A stretch of DNA of 64,000 bases from an uncultured Muribaculaceae bacterium (GTDB lineage Bacteria; Bacteroidota; Bacteroidia; Bacteroidales; Muribaculaceae): NCBI GenBank assembly GCA_910584545.1, contig CAJUBC010000003.1, positions 1 through 64,000 on the forward strand, read 5' to 3'. The position numbers and the translations under genes were made by a program. The notes under the pieces were generated by a model. It was given only the letters and a program-made list of their open reading frames with translations, was not told the DNA's origin and did no database searches. Below, one piece after another: positions 41,637-51,594 of this stretch (positions within the stretch are counted from its first letter, which is position 1; every line of letters begins with the position of its first letter).

Positions 41637-42941
41637 ATGAAACCAAGTATCTACAACTCATATTTTAATTTTTCCGATGGCATTCAAATGATATATAATG
41701 CCTTCACTGATATGTTCATATTGTTACGCAGCAAAATTATCGTTGACAGCCATAACATTATCAGTGCCTACACTATTGATCCGGAATTTTATGAAAATGC
41801 CATCAAATCGGGATGCATCATTGAGAATAAAGTCGATGAAGTAGAAAATGTCCGCAATGAGATTATTCGCGCAAATGAAAACGACGATTTTTTTCATCTG
41901 ACAATAAACCCTACCTTGAATTGTAATTTTAAATGTTGGTACTGCTATGAGCATCATAAAGTGAACTCCAAAATGACGCTTGAGACAATATGCTCGATAG
42001 CAGCATTGATTTCAACATCCATAAGCAGAAACAACAATTACAAAAAAGTACTGCTTTCTTTTTTTGGCGGAGAACCGCTGATGTACTTCAATGAAACGGT
42101 CAAGCCTTTAATTTTGAAAGCAGATGAAGTGTGCAAAAGACATGATAAGGACTTTGAAATACATTTCACATCGAACGCATTCCTTTTAAACGATGCCACT
42201 ATAAAGTTTCTGAGCAACTATACATGTAGCTTTCAGATTACTCTTGACGGACATCGTGATCGACATAATGCTGTTCGGTATAATGAGGCAGGAGGCAGTT
42301 ACGATACAATCTTAACAAATATAATAAGTCTTGCACAATCCGGAATACGTGTGCTTGTCCGTATAAATTGCACCAAATCCAATGTGGACGATCTGGTGAA
42401 TATTCTACAGGATTTTAAACGAGCCATTAACCCGGATGTCGCGAATATGTTGTCCTTTGATATTCAAAGAGTGTGGCAGGATATTGACATTGACGTGAAC
42501 TCAGAAATGGAGTCTGAGATCAACAATAAGATTTCTGATTATATCAAATTATACCGCGATAACGGCTATCGGGTCAATTCGGTTCTTATCTCTAACAAAG
42601 TTAAGAATTGCTGTTACGGCGATAAGACACATCACGCCACGATAAACTATAACGGGGATGTCTATCAATGTACGGCAAGAGATTTTAATGAGACAAATAG
42701 AATGGGACGCTTATGTCCCGACGGCACGATTAATTGGGACAAAATGACAATTGATCAAAGGAATAGCCATAAGTTTTCAAATCCGGTGTGTCATTCGTGC
42801 CGCATTGCACCGATATGCGGCGGCGGGTGCTCACAGAATTCAATAGAACGGCAGCACAATGGCAGCTGTCCTTTTGGATATACAGAAGAAAAAATCGATG
42901 AAATCATATTGACGAGATTCCGATACATGCACATGGCATAA
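41637..42941 (+). CDS. Radical SAM/SPASM peptide maturase
   Basis: 434-aa enzyme. The radical SAM cluster is C96-x3-C100-x2-C103 (CNFKCWYC). The SPASM/twitch domain follows after residue 320, with CCYG, QCTARD and the tail CHSCRIAPICGGGCSQ, enough cysteines for two auxiliary Fe-S clusters. Such enzymes install crosslinks on ribosomal peptides. Residues 1-80 could hold a leader-binding region, which I cannot identify by eye. It lies 135 bp after the precursor, across the hairpin, and shares its low GC content. Confidence 0.92.
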   Translation: MKPSIYNSYFNFSDGIQMIYNAFTDMFILLRSKIIVDSHNIISAYTIDPEFYENAIKSGCIIENKVDEVENVRNEIIRANENDDFFHLTINPTLNCNFKCWYCYEHHKVNSKMTLETICSIAALISTSISRNNNYKKVLLSFFGGEPLMYFNETVKPLILKADEVCKRHDKDFEIHFTSNAFLLNDATIKFLSNYTCSFQITLDGHRDRHNAVRYNEAGGSYDTILTNIISLAQSGIRVLVRINCTKSNVDDLVNILQDFKRAINPDVANMLSFDIQRVWQDIDIDVNSEMESEINNKISDYIKLYRDNGYRVNSVLISNKVKNCCYGDKTHHATINYNGDVYQCTARDFNETNRMGRLCPDGTINWDKMTIDQRNSHKFSNPVCHSCRIAPICGGGCSQNSIERQHNGSCPFGYTEEKIDEIILTRFRYMHMA

Positions 42942-42996
42942 CCCCGTAAATCCCGCTTTATACATTTTACATTTATATTCCTTACTTGTTTTCGCT

Positions 42997-45153
42997 ATGA
43001 CAAACGCCAGTCCAATCCATAGATACGCCGTAAGCATCATACTGTCTGCAACCGCCCTTGCCTGTCCGTCAGGTATGTCTGCCGTGGAGAGAAACGACAG
43101 TTCCGCAACCGAAGACAAAGAGCAAAACGTCAAGGACCTGAAGGAGGTTGTCGTGGAGGGTGAGAGTCAGTGGCTCAGTGCGCGTAAAAGCGCGTATGTC
43201 CCGACAGCGCGACAGAAAAAGGCCGCGCAGGATGCCGCCGACCTGCTGATGAGGATGGCGATTCCGGAGTTATACATAAATCCGGCTGGCCGAAATATCG
43301 AAACAGTCACCGGGGAACCGGCTTCGGTATTCATTGACTTCGTTCCGGCGCGTCAGGAAGACCTGGCAGGCCTCAAGACCACAGATGTGAAAAGAGTCGA
43401 CTTTTACACCGCGCCGGATGATCCGAGATTCGGAGGCGCGTTGAACGTGGTCAACTTCGTGATGCATAGGTATGAGGTCGGTGGATACACCAAATTATCG
43501 GGGGATCTGACCACCGAGAGATTCGACGGGTCGTCTCTGTATAATGTCGAGAATCTGTACTCCAAATTCAGCTACAAGGCAATGACCTACGACCTGTATG
43601 CCGGCATGAAAAACTCAAGAAACACCCATGCCGGCGATGTGTCAGGCTACACCTACAGGATTCCGGGCAAGGAAGGCTCGGTCTCTGAGTATTCCAAAGA
43701 AACAACATGTACGGACAGGAAATATATCATCAATTCCTTCCCGGTCACATTCCGTGCCGTCTACAATAACCCGAAATTCATGTTCCAGACACATGCGGGC
43801 TACACCTACGACTTGATTCCGGCATCGGATGTCGCGGGACTGCAGACGATAATTCATGACGGAATCAGGTCGGACGGCGGTTACAGCTCGGTCAACCATG
43901 GGAAGAGACACAATTTTATATGGAGGGCCGACGCCACAGCCGCTTTGCCGTCCGGGTTCAGCCTTAATCTGTATTGCGGAGTCAACGTGTTCCACGGCAA
44001 TATCCATAGGTTGTATTCAACGACGGACAATCTCAGACTTGACAATTCATATACAGAAAACAATATCTCGCCAAATATCAGTCTGACGATCACAAAGAAA
44101 TTAGGAACGGGTCATTCATTGGACCTTGGCTGCTCATACAGTTTGAGGCACAACAGCGTGAAATATGCCGAAGCCGATCCGTCCGACTTCAGCCTCAATC
44201 GTCTCGCGTCGTCATTGAACTACTACTTCGATTCAGACAAATGGACGGTATATGCCAGCGCGGGAGTGGAATATGAAAACAATCTGGCAGGCGGTGTGCG
44301 GAACACCTACTGCATTCCCCGTTTCCAGACCCACATGACTTTTTCCCCGGACAGCAAAAACAGAATTATGCTTCAGGCCCGGTACGGAACGTTTACCCCG
44401 GCCCTCAATTCCAACAGCAACACGATACTGAGGACAAGCGAATTCATGTATGTCACGGGGAATCCGGAGATTAAAAGCACGAAATTCGCGGATCTGATGC
44501 TGAGGTATACATTCCTGCCCGCCAATTGGCTCAGGGGATCCGTATATGCCTTGGGAAACTTTCTTTTAAAACGTCCGGTCACCCTGTATTCTCCGTATGA
44601 CAGCCCGGACGGGGCCCCGGCCCTGCTGCGATACGTGGCGAACAACGGCAGGTTCAGCGAATTCGGGGCGGGAGCCAACCTGTCGTCGTTTCTGTTCAGG
44701 AACATGTTCTCCATCTCCATGAATTCCGAATACAGATACTGCAGGAGCACGGGCGCGCTTCCGTTCTCGTTCAACAGCTTCCAGATGGGCATATCCGCCA
44801 ACTGGTATATCGGCGATTTCTATGTCACCGCATACGGATGGCTGCCGACAGTGCAGATGTCGCGGAACGGAACGGAAACCCGGCAGAAAGGATATTATTC
44901 CCTCAGCGGAGGATGGAGCAACGGCAATGTCCAGCTGAGCCTTGACATAGCCAACTTCGCCGACTGGAGCTGGGACGGAGACCGCACATCCTACTCCTCG
45001 ACATATTACGATAGTTCCTCGCAATCGTTTTCGAGCGGAGTGCGGCACGCCAGCTTCCGGTTCAAGGTGGCGTGGACCATCGGTTATGGTAAAAAAGTCA
45101 GAAGAGGAGACGAGATAGGTGCCCAGAAAGGCGCCGACAGCGGAGCTTTGTGA
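42997..45153 (+). CDS. TonB-receptor-like outer-membrane beta-barrel protein
   Basis: 718-aa protein with a signal peptide (cleaved around SGMSA, residue 29). A plug-like region at about 45-160 (LKEVVVEGESQWLSARKSAY, with VDFYTAPDDPRFGGALNVVN) is followed by a long beta-barrel with alternating aromatic residues to the C-terminus. It lacks the usual carboxypeptidase-D-like N-terminal domain. It follows the radical SAM gene by 55 bp and precedes the exporter by 7 bp. It may carry the peptide through the outer membrane or take up a related ligand; both are inferences. Confidence 0.85.
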   Translation: MTNASPIHRYAVSIILSATALACPSGMSAVERNDSSATEDKEQNVKDLKEVVVEGESQWLSARKSAYVPTARQKKAAQDAADLLMRMAIPELYINPAGRNIETVTGEPASVFIDFVPARQEDLAGLKTTDVKRVDFYTAPDDPRFGGALNVVNFVMHRYEVGGYTKLSGDLTTERFDGSSLYNVENLYSKFSYKAMTYDLYAGMKNSRNTHAGDVSGYTYRIPGKEGSVSEYSKETTCTDRKYIINSFPVTFRAVYNNPKFMFQTHAGYTYDLIPASDVAGLQTIIHDGIRSDGGYSSVNHGKRHNFIWRADATAALPSGFSLNLYCGVNVFHGNIHRLYSTTDNLRLDNSYTENNISPNISLTITKKLGTGHSLDLGCSYSLRHNSVKYAEADPSDFSLNRLASSLNYYFDSDKWTVYASAGVEYENNLAGGVRNTYCIPRFQTHMTFSPDSKNRIMLQARYGTFTPALNSNSNTILRTSEFMYVTGNPEIKSTKFADLMLRYTFLPANWLRGSVYALGNFLLKRPVTLYSPYDSPDGAPALLRYVANNGRFSEFGAGANLSSFLFRNMFSISMNSEYRYCRSTGALPFSFNSFQMGISANWYIGDFYVTAYGWLPTVQMSRNGTETRQKGYYSLSGGWSNGNVQLSLDIANFADWSWDGDRTSYSSTYYDSSSQSFSSGVRHASFRFKVAWTIGYGKKVRRGDEIGAQKGADSGAL

Positions 45154-45160
45154 GAAGAGG

Positions 45161-47338
45161 ATGAGGCACAGGATACATTCTTATCAGCAGCTGGAACATT
45201 CGGACTGCGGCATCACCTGCATACGGATAATAGCGAGATACTATGGTAAAAAAATAGATCCCTCTTATCTCAGAAGTCTATGCGATGCGAGCCGACTCGG
45301 AATCTCAATCAGAGACCTCTCTGATGCTCTTGATGAGATCGGGTTTGATTCATATACCATTAAGGTCAGCCCTGAAAGGCTGGATGACATGCCATTGCCT
45401 TCGATTCTTTATTGGAATCAAAGTCACTTCATAGTGCTTTATAAAGTCAGGAAAGACACTTTTTTTGTAGCGGATCCATCTCGGGGAAAAATGAAACTGT
45501 CTCGGAAAGACTTTCTACAGATGTGGAAAGGTGACACCAAAACAGGCATCTGCATGCTTCTTGAACCCCGGCCTGAATTTTTCGATACACAGTTCCCAAA
45601 ACCAAAAACGAAGCATAGTTTATTAGGATTACTGAAAAACGCCGTAAAGATAAACAGAAAAAGGTTCGCCATAAGTATATTTTTTTCCTTACTTGTGCTG
45701 ATAGCGGATATCGTGATACCTTTTCTGTTTCAAACGACAATAGACAAAGGGATTCAAGACAGAGACATCAGTCTTGTATGGATACTCGTGGGCGCTCAGT
45801 TAATGATCTTTATCGGCAATTATCTCTCCAATACAATCGTAGAAGTTGTCATGAGCAAGCTGGGATTAAGGCTCAGCATAAACATGATGTCGGAATATCT
45901 GGTTAAGCTGATAAATCTACCGGTGTCTTTTTTCGAACGAAAATCCAGTGCCGACCTTATAAAGAAAACAGACGATCAATACAGAATAAAGAATTTCCTC
46001 ATATCATTTCCGGAGACTATGTTTCTGACGGTCCTCTCTTTACTTGTGTTTTCCTCTTTGATGATATGGTTCAGCTTCCCGATATTCCTTATTGTCGTTT
46101 CATTTACATGTGCCGGTATTGTATGGAATTCACTTTTCTTAAGGAAAAGAAGGGAAATTGATTATTCTTACTTCTCGGCATCTGCGGAAAATCAGAACAA
46201 CCTGTATGAATTGATCAACGGCATGCCGGAAATCAGAGCTAACGGCGCGGAGAATATAAGGGTTAAGATCTGGAGAAAAGTTCAGCAAAAGATAAATGAC
46301 CTGTCATTACAGAATCTTAAACTGAAAATATATATGGGAGCCGGCACAAGCCTGTTTTCCCAATTAAGAGACATCGTTGTTCTCGGCGTTTCCGCGACCA
46401 TGGTGATAAACGGAGAAATGACGATCGGAATTATGATGACGATCAGCTATATAGAGGGGAGGCTGACCATGCCGTTCTCAAATATATCGAACGCGTTCAG
46501 CGTTGTTCAGGATACGACAATGTCCATTGAGAGAGTTCAGGAGGTAATGGATAATAATGTCAATTTACCGGATGCCAATGGGATTTCTCCCGTTGACAGT
46601 TCAATTCGATTGAATGACGTCTGGTTTCGATATGCCGGAAGCTCTTCTCCATATATCTTGAAAAACCTGTCTCTCGACATCAAACCTGAATCCACAACCG
46701 CAATAGTCGGAGAAAGCGGAGAAGGGAAGTCCACCTTGATCAAGATTCTTCTCGGAATGTATGTTCCATGTAAAGGGGATGCGGTGTTCGGTAAGGTCGG
46801 CTATGATTCACTAAACACAAAAGACTGGCTGAAACTCTGTTCCGTTGTAATGCAGGAAGGCATGATATATTCCGGCTCCATATTATCAAATATCGCATTG
46901 ACGGATGAAAAGCCTGATAAGGAAAAGGCGGCGGAAGCATTAAGGATAGCGTGTCTCGAGGATTTTGTAAATTCGCTGCCGATGGGATTGAATACTAAAA
47001 TCGGCAATACGGGCATAGGATTAAGCGGAGGACAGAAGCAACGATTGTTGATAGCGCGGGCTGTATACAAAAATCCGGAAATCATATTGATGGATGAAGC
47101 CACCTCTTCATTGGATGCAGCAACGGAATCTTCAATAGTGTCAAATCTCATGCAGTTCTGCCGGACGAAAACCGTCATAATAGCCGCACATAGACTAAGC
47201 ACAATAATGCATGCGGACACTATTCTGTTTCTTAAAGACGGGCAGATTGCCGAGTCGGGTACACACGCAGAACTCATACAAAAACGAGGACTCTATTACA
47301 ATCTGTTTAAACAGCAGATAAACAATGGAATAATATAA
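45161..47338 (+). CDS. Peptidase-containing ABC transporter (C39 bacteriocin-type)
   Basis: 725-aa exporter. The N-terminal C39 peptidase (about 1-130) has the catalytic Cys in QLEHSDCGITC, a later His in HFIVLY and an Asp in VADPS. A six-helix membrane domain (about 150-450) follows. The ATPase has Walker A GESGEGKST, signature LSGGQKQR and Walker B IILMDEATSSLD. The family removes double-glycine leaders while exporting the peptide. The start at 45161 is preferred over an ATG 42 bp upstream that lies inside the barrel gene. No HlyD-type adaptor is encoded nearby. Confidence 0.93.
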   Translation: MRHRIHSYQQLEHSDCGITCIRIIARYYGKKIDPSYLRSLCDASRLGISIRDLSDALDEIGFDSYTIKVSPERLDDMPLPSILYWNQSHFIVLYKVRKDTFFVADPSRGKMKLSRKDFLQMWKGDTKTGICMLLEPRPEFFDTQFPKPKTKHSLLGLLKNAVKINRKRFAISIFFSLLVLIADIVIPFLFQTTIDKGIQDRDISLVWILVGAQLMIFIGNYLSNTIVEVVMSKLGLRLSINMMSEYLVKLINLPVSFFERKSSADLIKKTDDQYRIKNFLISFPETMFLTVLSLLVFSSLMIWFSFPIFLIVVSFTCAGIVWNSLFLRKRREIDYSYFSASAENQNNLYELINGMPEIRANGAENIRVKIWRKVQQKINDLSLQNLKLKIYMGAGTSLFSQLRDIVVLGVSATMVINGEMTIGIMMTISYIEGRLTMPFSNISNAFSVVQDTTMSIERVQEVMDNNVNLPDANGISPVDSSIRLNDVWFRYAGSSSPYILKNLSLDIKPESTTAIVGESGEGKSTLIKILLGMYVPCKGDAVFGKVGYDSLNTKDWLKLCSVVMQEGMIYSGSILSNIALTDEKPDKEKAAEALRIACLEDFVNSLPMGLNTKIGNTGIGLSGGQKQRLLIARAVYKNPEIILMDEATSSLDAATESSIVSNLMQFCRTKTVIIAAHRLSTIMHADTILFLKDGQIAESGTHAELIQKRGLYYNLFKQQINNGII

Positions 47339-47398
47339 TGCTTACATCCTCTTCACAGAATACTAAATGATACTGTCCCCGAATTATATGATAAAATA

Positions 47399-50300
47399 CT
47401 ATTCGACGGGGGACATCTTGGGACGGAGGCGTGGGGGGAGGGCGGCGCGGTAGCGCTGCCAGGCCGCGGTCTTGCGGCGGTCGGCCTCGCGGTGGTAGGC
47501 GGCTCGGGTCCGCAACTCCGTGGCGCGCGCATTGATGCGGCGACCCTCGGGCGAGGCGGGATTCAGGCCGGCCCTCTTTAACCGGCTCAGCAGCGTATCG
47601 GCGGTAGCGTCGAGCACGTCGGCGAGCATCCTGCGCGAGTTCACCACGGTGTCGGCAAGGTAATAGTTGGCGTAGGTGTACGCCCCGTCACCCATCCTTG
47701 AATCGGCAAGCCTCACGAGCCTCTCGGCTCCCCTCACGTTACCGTGCCCCAACATCCGCGCGGCCTCGACGGTCAACGCGAAGCGGTGTGATGCCACCAT
47801 ACCGGCCGGCGTGCGGTCCATGTATGCCTCCGGGTCCTCGTTCGGCGCGAGAATCCGCGCCGCGGCAGCGAGCGTCAGCGAGTCGCTCACAGACTCCGGC
47901 CGCAGGCCGTAGCGGCTTCCGTAAAGCCAGGGACCGGCCGCGCCGGCAAGACGGATATGGCCGTCGCCGCGTACGGAGCGCAGCCAGTAGAGCGGGCGCG
48001 GATGCGCCGACTCCGCGTTGGTGGCCACGATGTCGAACACCATCAGCCGCCCGAAGTCGAGCGACCGGCTCGCGCCGCTCCCCGACAGCGACGTGAGGCT
48101 GTAGAGTATCGTCGAGTCAGGCGACACCCGGAGCCGTACATACCGGCCCGGAAACTCCCGCGATTCCGAACGGCGCAGCGCCCGCAGAGCATCCACGGCG
48201 CCGAGCGTGTCGCCGCCGGCCGCGCCGGCCCGGCTGTGACGGAACGCGCCGTAGATGATGTCGCCGCGCGTCAGTGTCGTCGGCAGCGGCTTGGATTCCC
48301 GCCACGCCCCCAGCCGCGAGGCCGCGTATTCCGGAAGCGCTATGTAGGCGAGGTTGATCACCTTCACGTCGCGCCGCACTCCCTCCACCTCCTGCAGATA
48401 CCAGAGCGGGAAGGTGTAGTTGTCGCCGTTCACGAAGAGAATCGCGTCGCGCTCCATCGAGTTGAGTATGTTGGCCGACAGGTTCGCCGCCGCCGTCCGT
48501 CCCGAACGGTCATGGTCGTCGTAATTCTCGGCAAACATCCAGCCGACGATCCCGAGCGGGATAATGAATCCCCAGGCCGAGCGGCACATCCTCGCCACGG
48601 CCAACGCCCCGAATCCTCCCCATATCGAGAAAGCGAGGAAGGAGCCTAAGAAACTATAGTCGCGCTCGCGCGGCTCGCCGGGTCCCTGATTCAGGTAGAC
48701 CACTATCGCCAGCCCCGTCATGACGAAGAGCACGGCCACGGTGCCGGCGGTCTGCCGTCCGCGCCGTCCCTGTCCGCAGAGCCATCCCGCTCCCGCCAGA
48801 CAGAGCAGCAGCGGTAGCATGAAGTAGCGGTTGCGTCCCGGATTGTCGCGCCCCGCCGGTGCCGGAAGCGCTTCCTCGGCCCCGAGCATCAGATTGTCGA
48901 CCGGCGTGATGCCGGTGATGAAATTGCCGTGCTGGACCTCTCCCTGCGACGGAACGTCGTTCTGCCGTCCCGAGAAGTTCCACATCAGATAACGCAGGTA
49001 CATGTAGCCGACCTGATAGGATGCCAGCCACTCCAAGTTCTGCAGCATCGTGGGTCGCCACGAAACCGGATTCCCCCTCCTGCCGCTTGCGTCCATCCGC
49101 GCCACCGGTCTGCCGTCGGCGTCGAACGCCTCCGAGACGTGGACGCGCTCCATGGTCGAGGTGTCCATCCCTACCCACGACGAGTAACTGTCAAGGTCGA
49201 AGGGCGTGCTCCCCGTCATGCGGGGGAAGAGCATGTTGAGCTCGGGAGTGGGCACGGTGCGCACGCGGTATCCCTTCGTCAGGTAACCGGCGCGGCCCTC
49301 ATCGGCCCGCTCGAGCATGGCGGCGTTCATGGCCGAGTCGCGTCCGCTGAGCATGGCGGTCCCGCCCGGCAGGAGCGCACCCGCCTCGACACGGGCCATC
49401 CGGCGGTGCCCCCGCTCGAGCGCGTAGCGCGTATAGCGGGCCTTTCCGGTAGCGCTGTCCAGCTCCTCCTCGTACATCGCCTTGCTATAAGGCGTGGGTC
49501 CGTAGAAAAGCGGTTTACTGCCATACTGCTCGCGCGCCTGATACTCGGCGAACGAGAAGGGGTCGCCCGGCAGCGAGGCGTTGGCCGGCGACGGAATCCG
49601 GCCTCTCACCGGTATCAGCGCGTAGGAGGAATAACCGGTCAGTAGCATCGCGAACATCCAGATGGCGAGGTTGACGCGGCGCGTGCGGGGCGACAGCGAG
49701 GTGACCCACAGCGAGGCTATCAGCAATGCCCCGAGCCCGACGATAAAGATAACCACGCCCGACAGCGCGGGCAAGCCGGCGCCGTTCACGGCCGCTAATT
49801 CCAGCCATGCCGCCAAGGCTATCGACCGGGGCATCACGCCCATGAGGATGAAGCCTACCGCCACAAGCGACAACAGGAATATCAGCGTCACCTTGCCGGG
49901 GCTGCGGATGCCCCGCCGGATGGCGTAGATCATGGCCAAGGCGGGAATGCAGAGCAGATTGAGCTGATGCACCCCCAAGCTGAGGCCGAAGATATAGGCG
50001 ATAAGGATAAGATAGCGCGAGGCGGCCGGTCCGGAGGGGGTCATCGCCCAGCGCACCGTGAGCCAGACGCATAGGGAGGTCATGAAGATCGACATGGCGT
50101 AGACCTCGGCCTCCACCGCCGAATACCAGGTGGAGTCGCACCAGCCGAACATGAGGGCCGCCGTCAGAGCGGCACCTGCCGCACTCACCTCGACGCGGGG
50201 CGCACGCCGCCGCGCGCGGCGGAGCACCCACAGCGCGGCGTTGAAGACCGTCCGCGAGAGGAAAAAGCCGGCGAATGCAGTGAAGAGCCCGGAGGAGAGG

Positions 50301-50545
50301 TTGACGGCGAGAGCCGCGTATGGGCCACCCTCCGGAGCGAGCAGCGAGAACATCCGCGCGGCGAGCATCCACGTAGGATTCCCCGGCGGATGCCCCACCT
50401 CGAGCAGGGCGGCCGCGGAGACATACTCCGGGCAGTCCCAGAACGACACGCCCGGGGCCACCGTGAGCCAATAGGTCAGCAGGAGCGCGGCGAACGCGCC
50501 CCATGCCGTGGCAAGGTCCCACTTACGTATCCGCCTGCTCTCCAA
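47399..50545 (-). CDS. DUF2723 membrane protein (glycosyltransferase-C-like)
   Basis: 1048-aa protein. About ten membrane segments fill residues 10-620. The DUF2723 hallmark (GVSFWDCPEYVSAAALLEVG then HPPGNPTW) lies in the first periplasmic loop and resembles protein mannosyltransferases; a C-terminal soluble part of about 400 residues follows. In Bacteroidales this family is probably an oligosaccharide or O-glycan transferase. An ATG at 50608 would overlap fcl by 56 bp; a TTG at 50545 avoids this and begins (L)ESRRIRKWDLATAW, as homologues do, so I prefer it. It is the last gene of a group with fcl, a glycosyltransferase and a dehydrogenase. Confidence 0.88.
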   Translation of the reverse strand: MESRRIRKWDLATAWGAFAALLLTYWLTVAPGVSFWDCPEYVSAAALLEVGHPPGNPTWMLAARMFSLLAPEGGPYAALAVNLSSGLFTAFAGFFLSRTVFNAALWVLRRARRRAPRVEVSAAGAALTAALMFGWCDSTWYSAVEAEVYAMSIFMTSLCVWLTVRWAMTPSGPAASRYLILIAYIFGLSLGVHQLNLLCIPALAMIYAIRRGIRSPGKVTLIFLLSLVAVGFILMGVMPRSIALAAWLELAAVNGAGLPALSGVVIFIVGLGALLIASLWVTSLSPRTRRVNLAIWMFAMLLTGYSSYALIPVRGRIPSPANASLPGDPFSFAEYQAREQYGSKPLFYGPTPYSKAMYEEELDSATGKARYTRYALERGHRRMARVEAGALLPGGTAMLSGRDSAMNAAMLERADEGRAGYLTKGYRVRTVPTPELNMLFPRMTGSTPFDLDSYSSWVGMDTSTMERVHVSEAFDADGRPVARMDASGRRGNPVSWRPTMLQNLEWLASYQVGYMYLRYLMWNFSGRQNDVPSQGEVQHGNFITGITPVDNLMLGAEEALPAPAGRDNPGRNRYFMLPLLLCLAGAGWLCGQGRRGRQTAGTVAVLFVMTGLAIVVYLNQGPGEPRERDYSFLGSFLAFSIWGGFGALAVARMCRSAWGFIIPLGIVGWMFAENYDDHDRSGRTAAANLSANILNSMERDAILFVNGDNYTFPLWYLQEVEGVRRDVKVINLAYIALPEYAASRLGAWRESKPLPTTLTRGDIIYGAFRHSRAGAAGGDTLGAVDALRALRRSESREFPGRYVRLRVSPDSTILYSLTSLSGSGASRSLDFGRLMVFDIVATNAESAHPRPLYWLRSVRGDGHIRLAGAAGPWLYGSRYGLRPESVSDSLTLAAAARILAPNEDPEAYMDRTPAGMVASHRFALTVEAARMLGHGNVRGAERLVRLADSRMGDGAYTYANYYLADTVVNSRRMLADVLDATADTLLSRLKRAGLNPASPEGRRINARATELRTRAAYHREADRRKTAAWQRYRAALPPRLRPKMSPVE

Positions 50546-50552
50546 GTCAGTG

Positions 50553-51494
50553 TCAGCGCTCGGCGCGCATGGTGTTGGTAAGGAAATCCTCGTATGCCAT
50601 GCGGACACCGTCGCGCAGCTCCGTGCGCGCCGTCCAGCCGAGCGCCGTGGCCTTCGACACGTCGAGAAGCTTGCGCGGCGTGCCGTTCGGCTTCTCGGTG
50701 TCCCAGAGTATCTCGCCCTCGTAGCCCACGGTCTCGGCCACGATCTCGGTGAGCTCGCGGATGGTCAGCTCCTTGCCCGTGCCGGCGTTCACCGTCTCGT
50801 TGCCCGAATAGTTGTTCATCAGGAACACGCAGAGGTTGGCTAAGTCGTCCACATAGAGGAACTCGCGCAGCGGGCTGCCGTCGCCCCAGCAGGTCACCGA
50901 GGGCGCGCCGGCCACCTTCGCCTCGTGGAAGCGGCGGATAAGCGCCGGAAGCACGTGCGAGTGGGTGGGGTGGTAGTTGTCGTTGGGCCCGTAGAGGTTG
51001 GTGGGCATCACCGAGATATAGTCGGTGCCATACTGGCGGTTGAGGTATTCGCAGTATTTCAGGCCCGAGATCTTGGCGAGGGCGTATGCCTCGTTGGTCT
51101 GCTCGAGCGAGGAAGTCAGCAGGCATGACTCGGGCATGGGCTGCGGAGCCATCCGCGGATAGATGCACGACGAGCCGAGGAACTCCAGCTTGCGGCAACC
51201 GTTGCGCCACGCCGAATTGATCACGTTCATCTCCAGCATCATGTTGACATACATGAAATCGGCCGGAGCCTCGCTGTTGGCCACGATGCCCCCCACCTTG
51301 GCGGCGGCGAGGAACACATACTCGGGGCGCTCGGTGGCGAAGAACTCCTCCACGGCCCTCTGGTCGGTCAGGTCCAGCTCGGCGTGAGTGCGGGTGATGA
51401 TGTTGGTATAACCCTGTCTGCGCAGCTCGCGCACGATGGCCGAACCGACCATCCCCCTGTGTCCCGCCACAAATATCTTAGATTCCTTTTCCAT
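50553..51494 (-). CDS. fcl: GDP-L-fucose synthase
   Basis: 313-aa short-chain dehydrogenase that epimerises and reduces GDP-4-keto-6-deoxymannose to GDP-L-fucose. The N-terminal NADP-binding motif is GHRGMVGSAI, with LGSSCIYPRMAPQP in the active site and a Y-x3-K pair in YALAKISGLKYCEYL. It supplies a sugar for surface glycans and sits among envelope genes. GDP-mannose dehydratase, its usual partner, is not in the window. Confidence 0.96.
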   Translation of the reverse strand: MEKESKIFVAGHRGMVGSAIVRELRRQGYTNIITRTHAELDLTDQRAVEEFFATERPEYVFLAAAKVGGIVANSEAPADFMYVNMMLEMNVINSAWRNGCRKLEFLGSSCIYPRMAPQPMPESCLLTSSLEQTNEAYALAKISGLKYCEYLNRQYGTDYISVMPTNLYGPNDNYHPTHSHVLPALIRRFHEAKVAGAPSVTCWGDGSPLREFLYVDDLANLCVFLMNNYSGNETVNAGTGKELTIRELTEIVAETVGYEGEILWDTEKPNGTPRKLLDVSKATALGWTARTELRDGVRMAYEDFLTNTMRAER

Positions 51495-51594
51495 GAAACT
51501 TATAATTCTTTAATCGTTTGTTAAATTTCGTGCGAGTCAAAATTCTTCCGGTTTCGAGTCGAAATTCAAAATTCAAAATTCAAAATTACCGCAA
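51495..51594. repeat. AAAATTC tandem array between fcl and the glycosyltransferase gene
   Basis: This 100-bp gap holds no gene. AAAATTC repeats with a period of 7 bp from about 51562 to 51587, followed by two copies of ATTACCGCA-like sequence. No transcription signal is obvious. Confidence 0.6.

Noticed and set aside
47399..50545. Large frames on the plus strand opposite the DUF2723 gene
   Set aside because: Several frames of 100-240 codons exist but are antisense to a gene with clear membrane segments and hallmark motifs.
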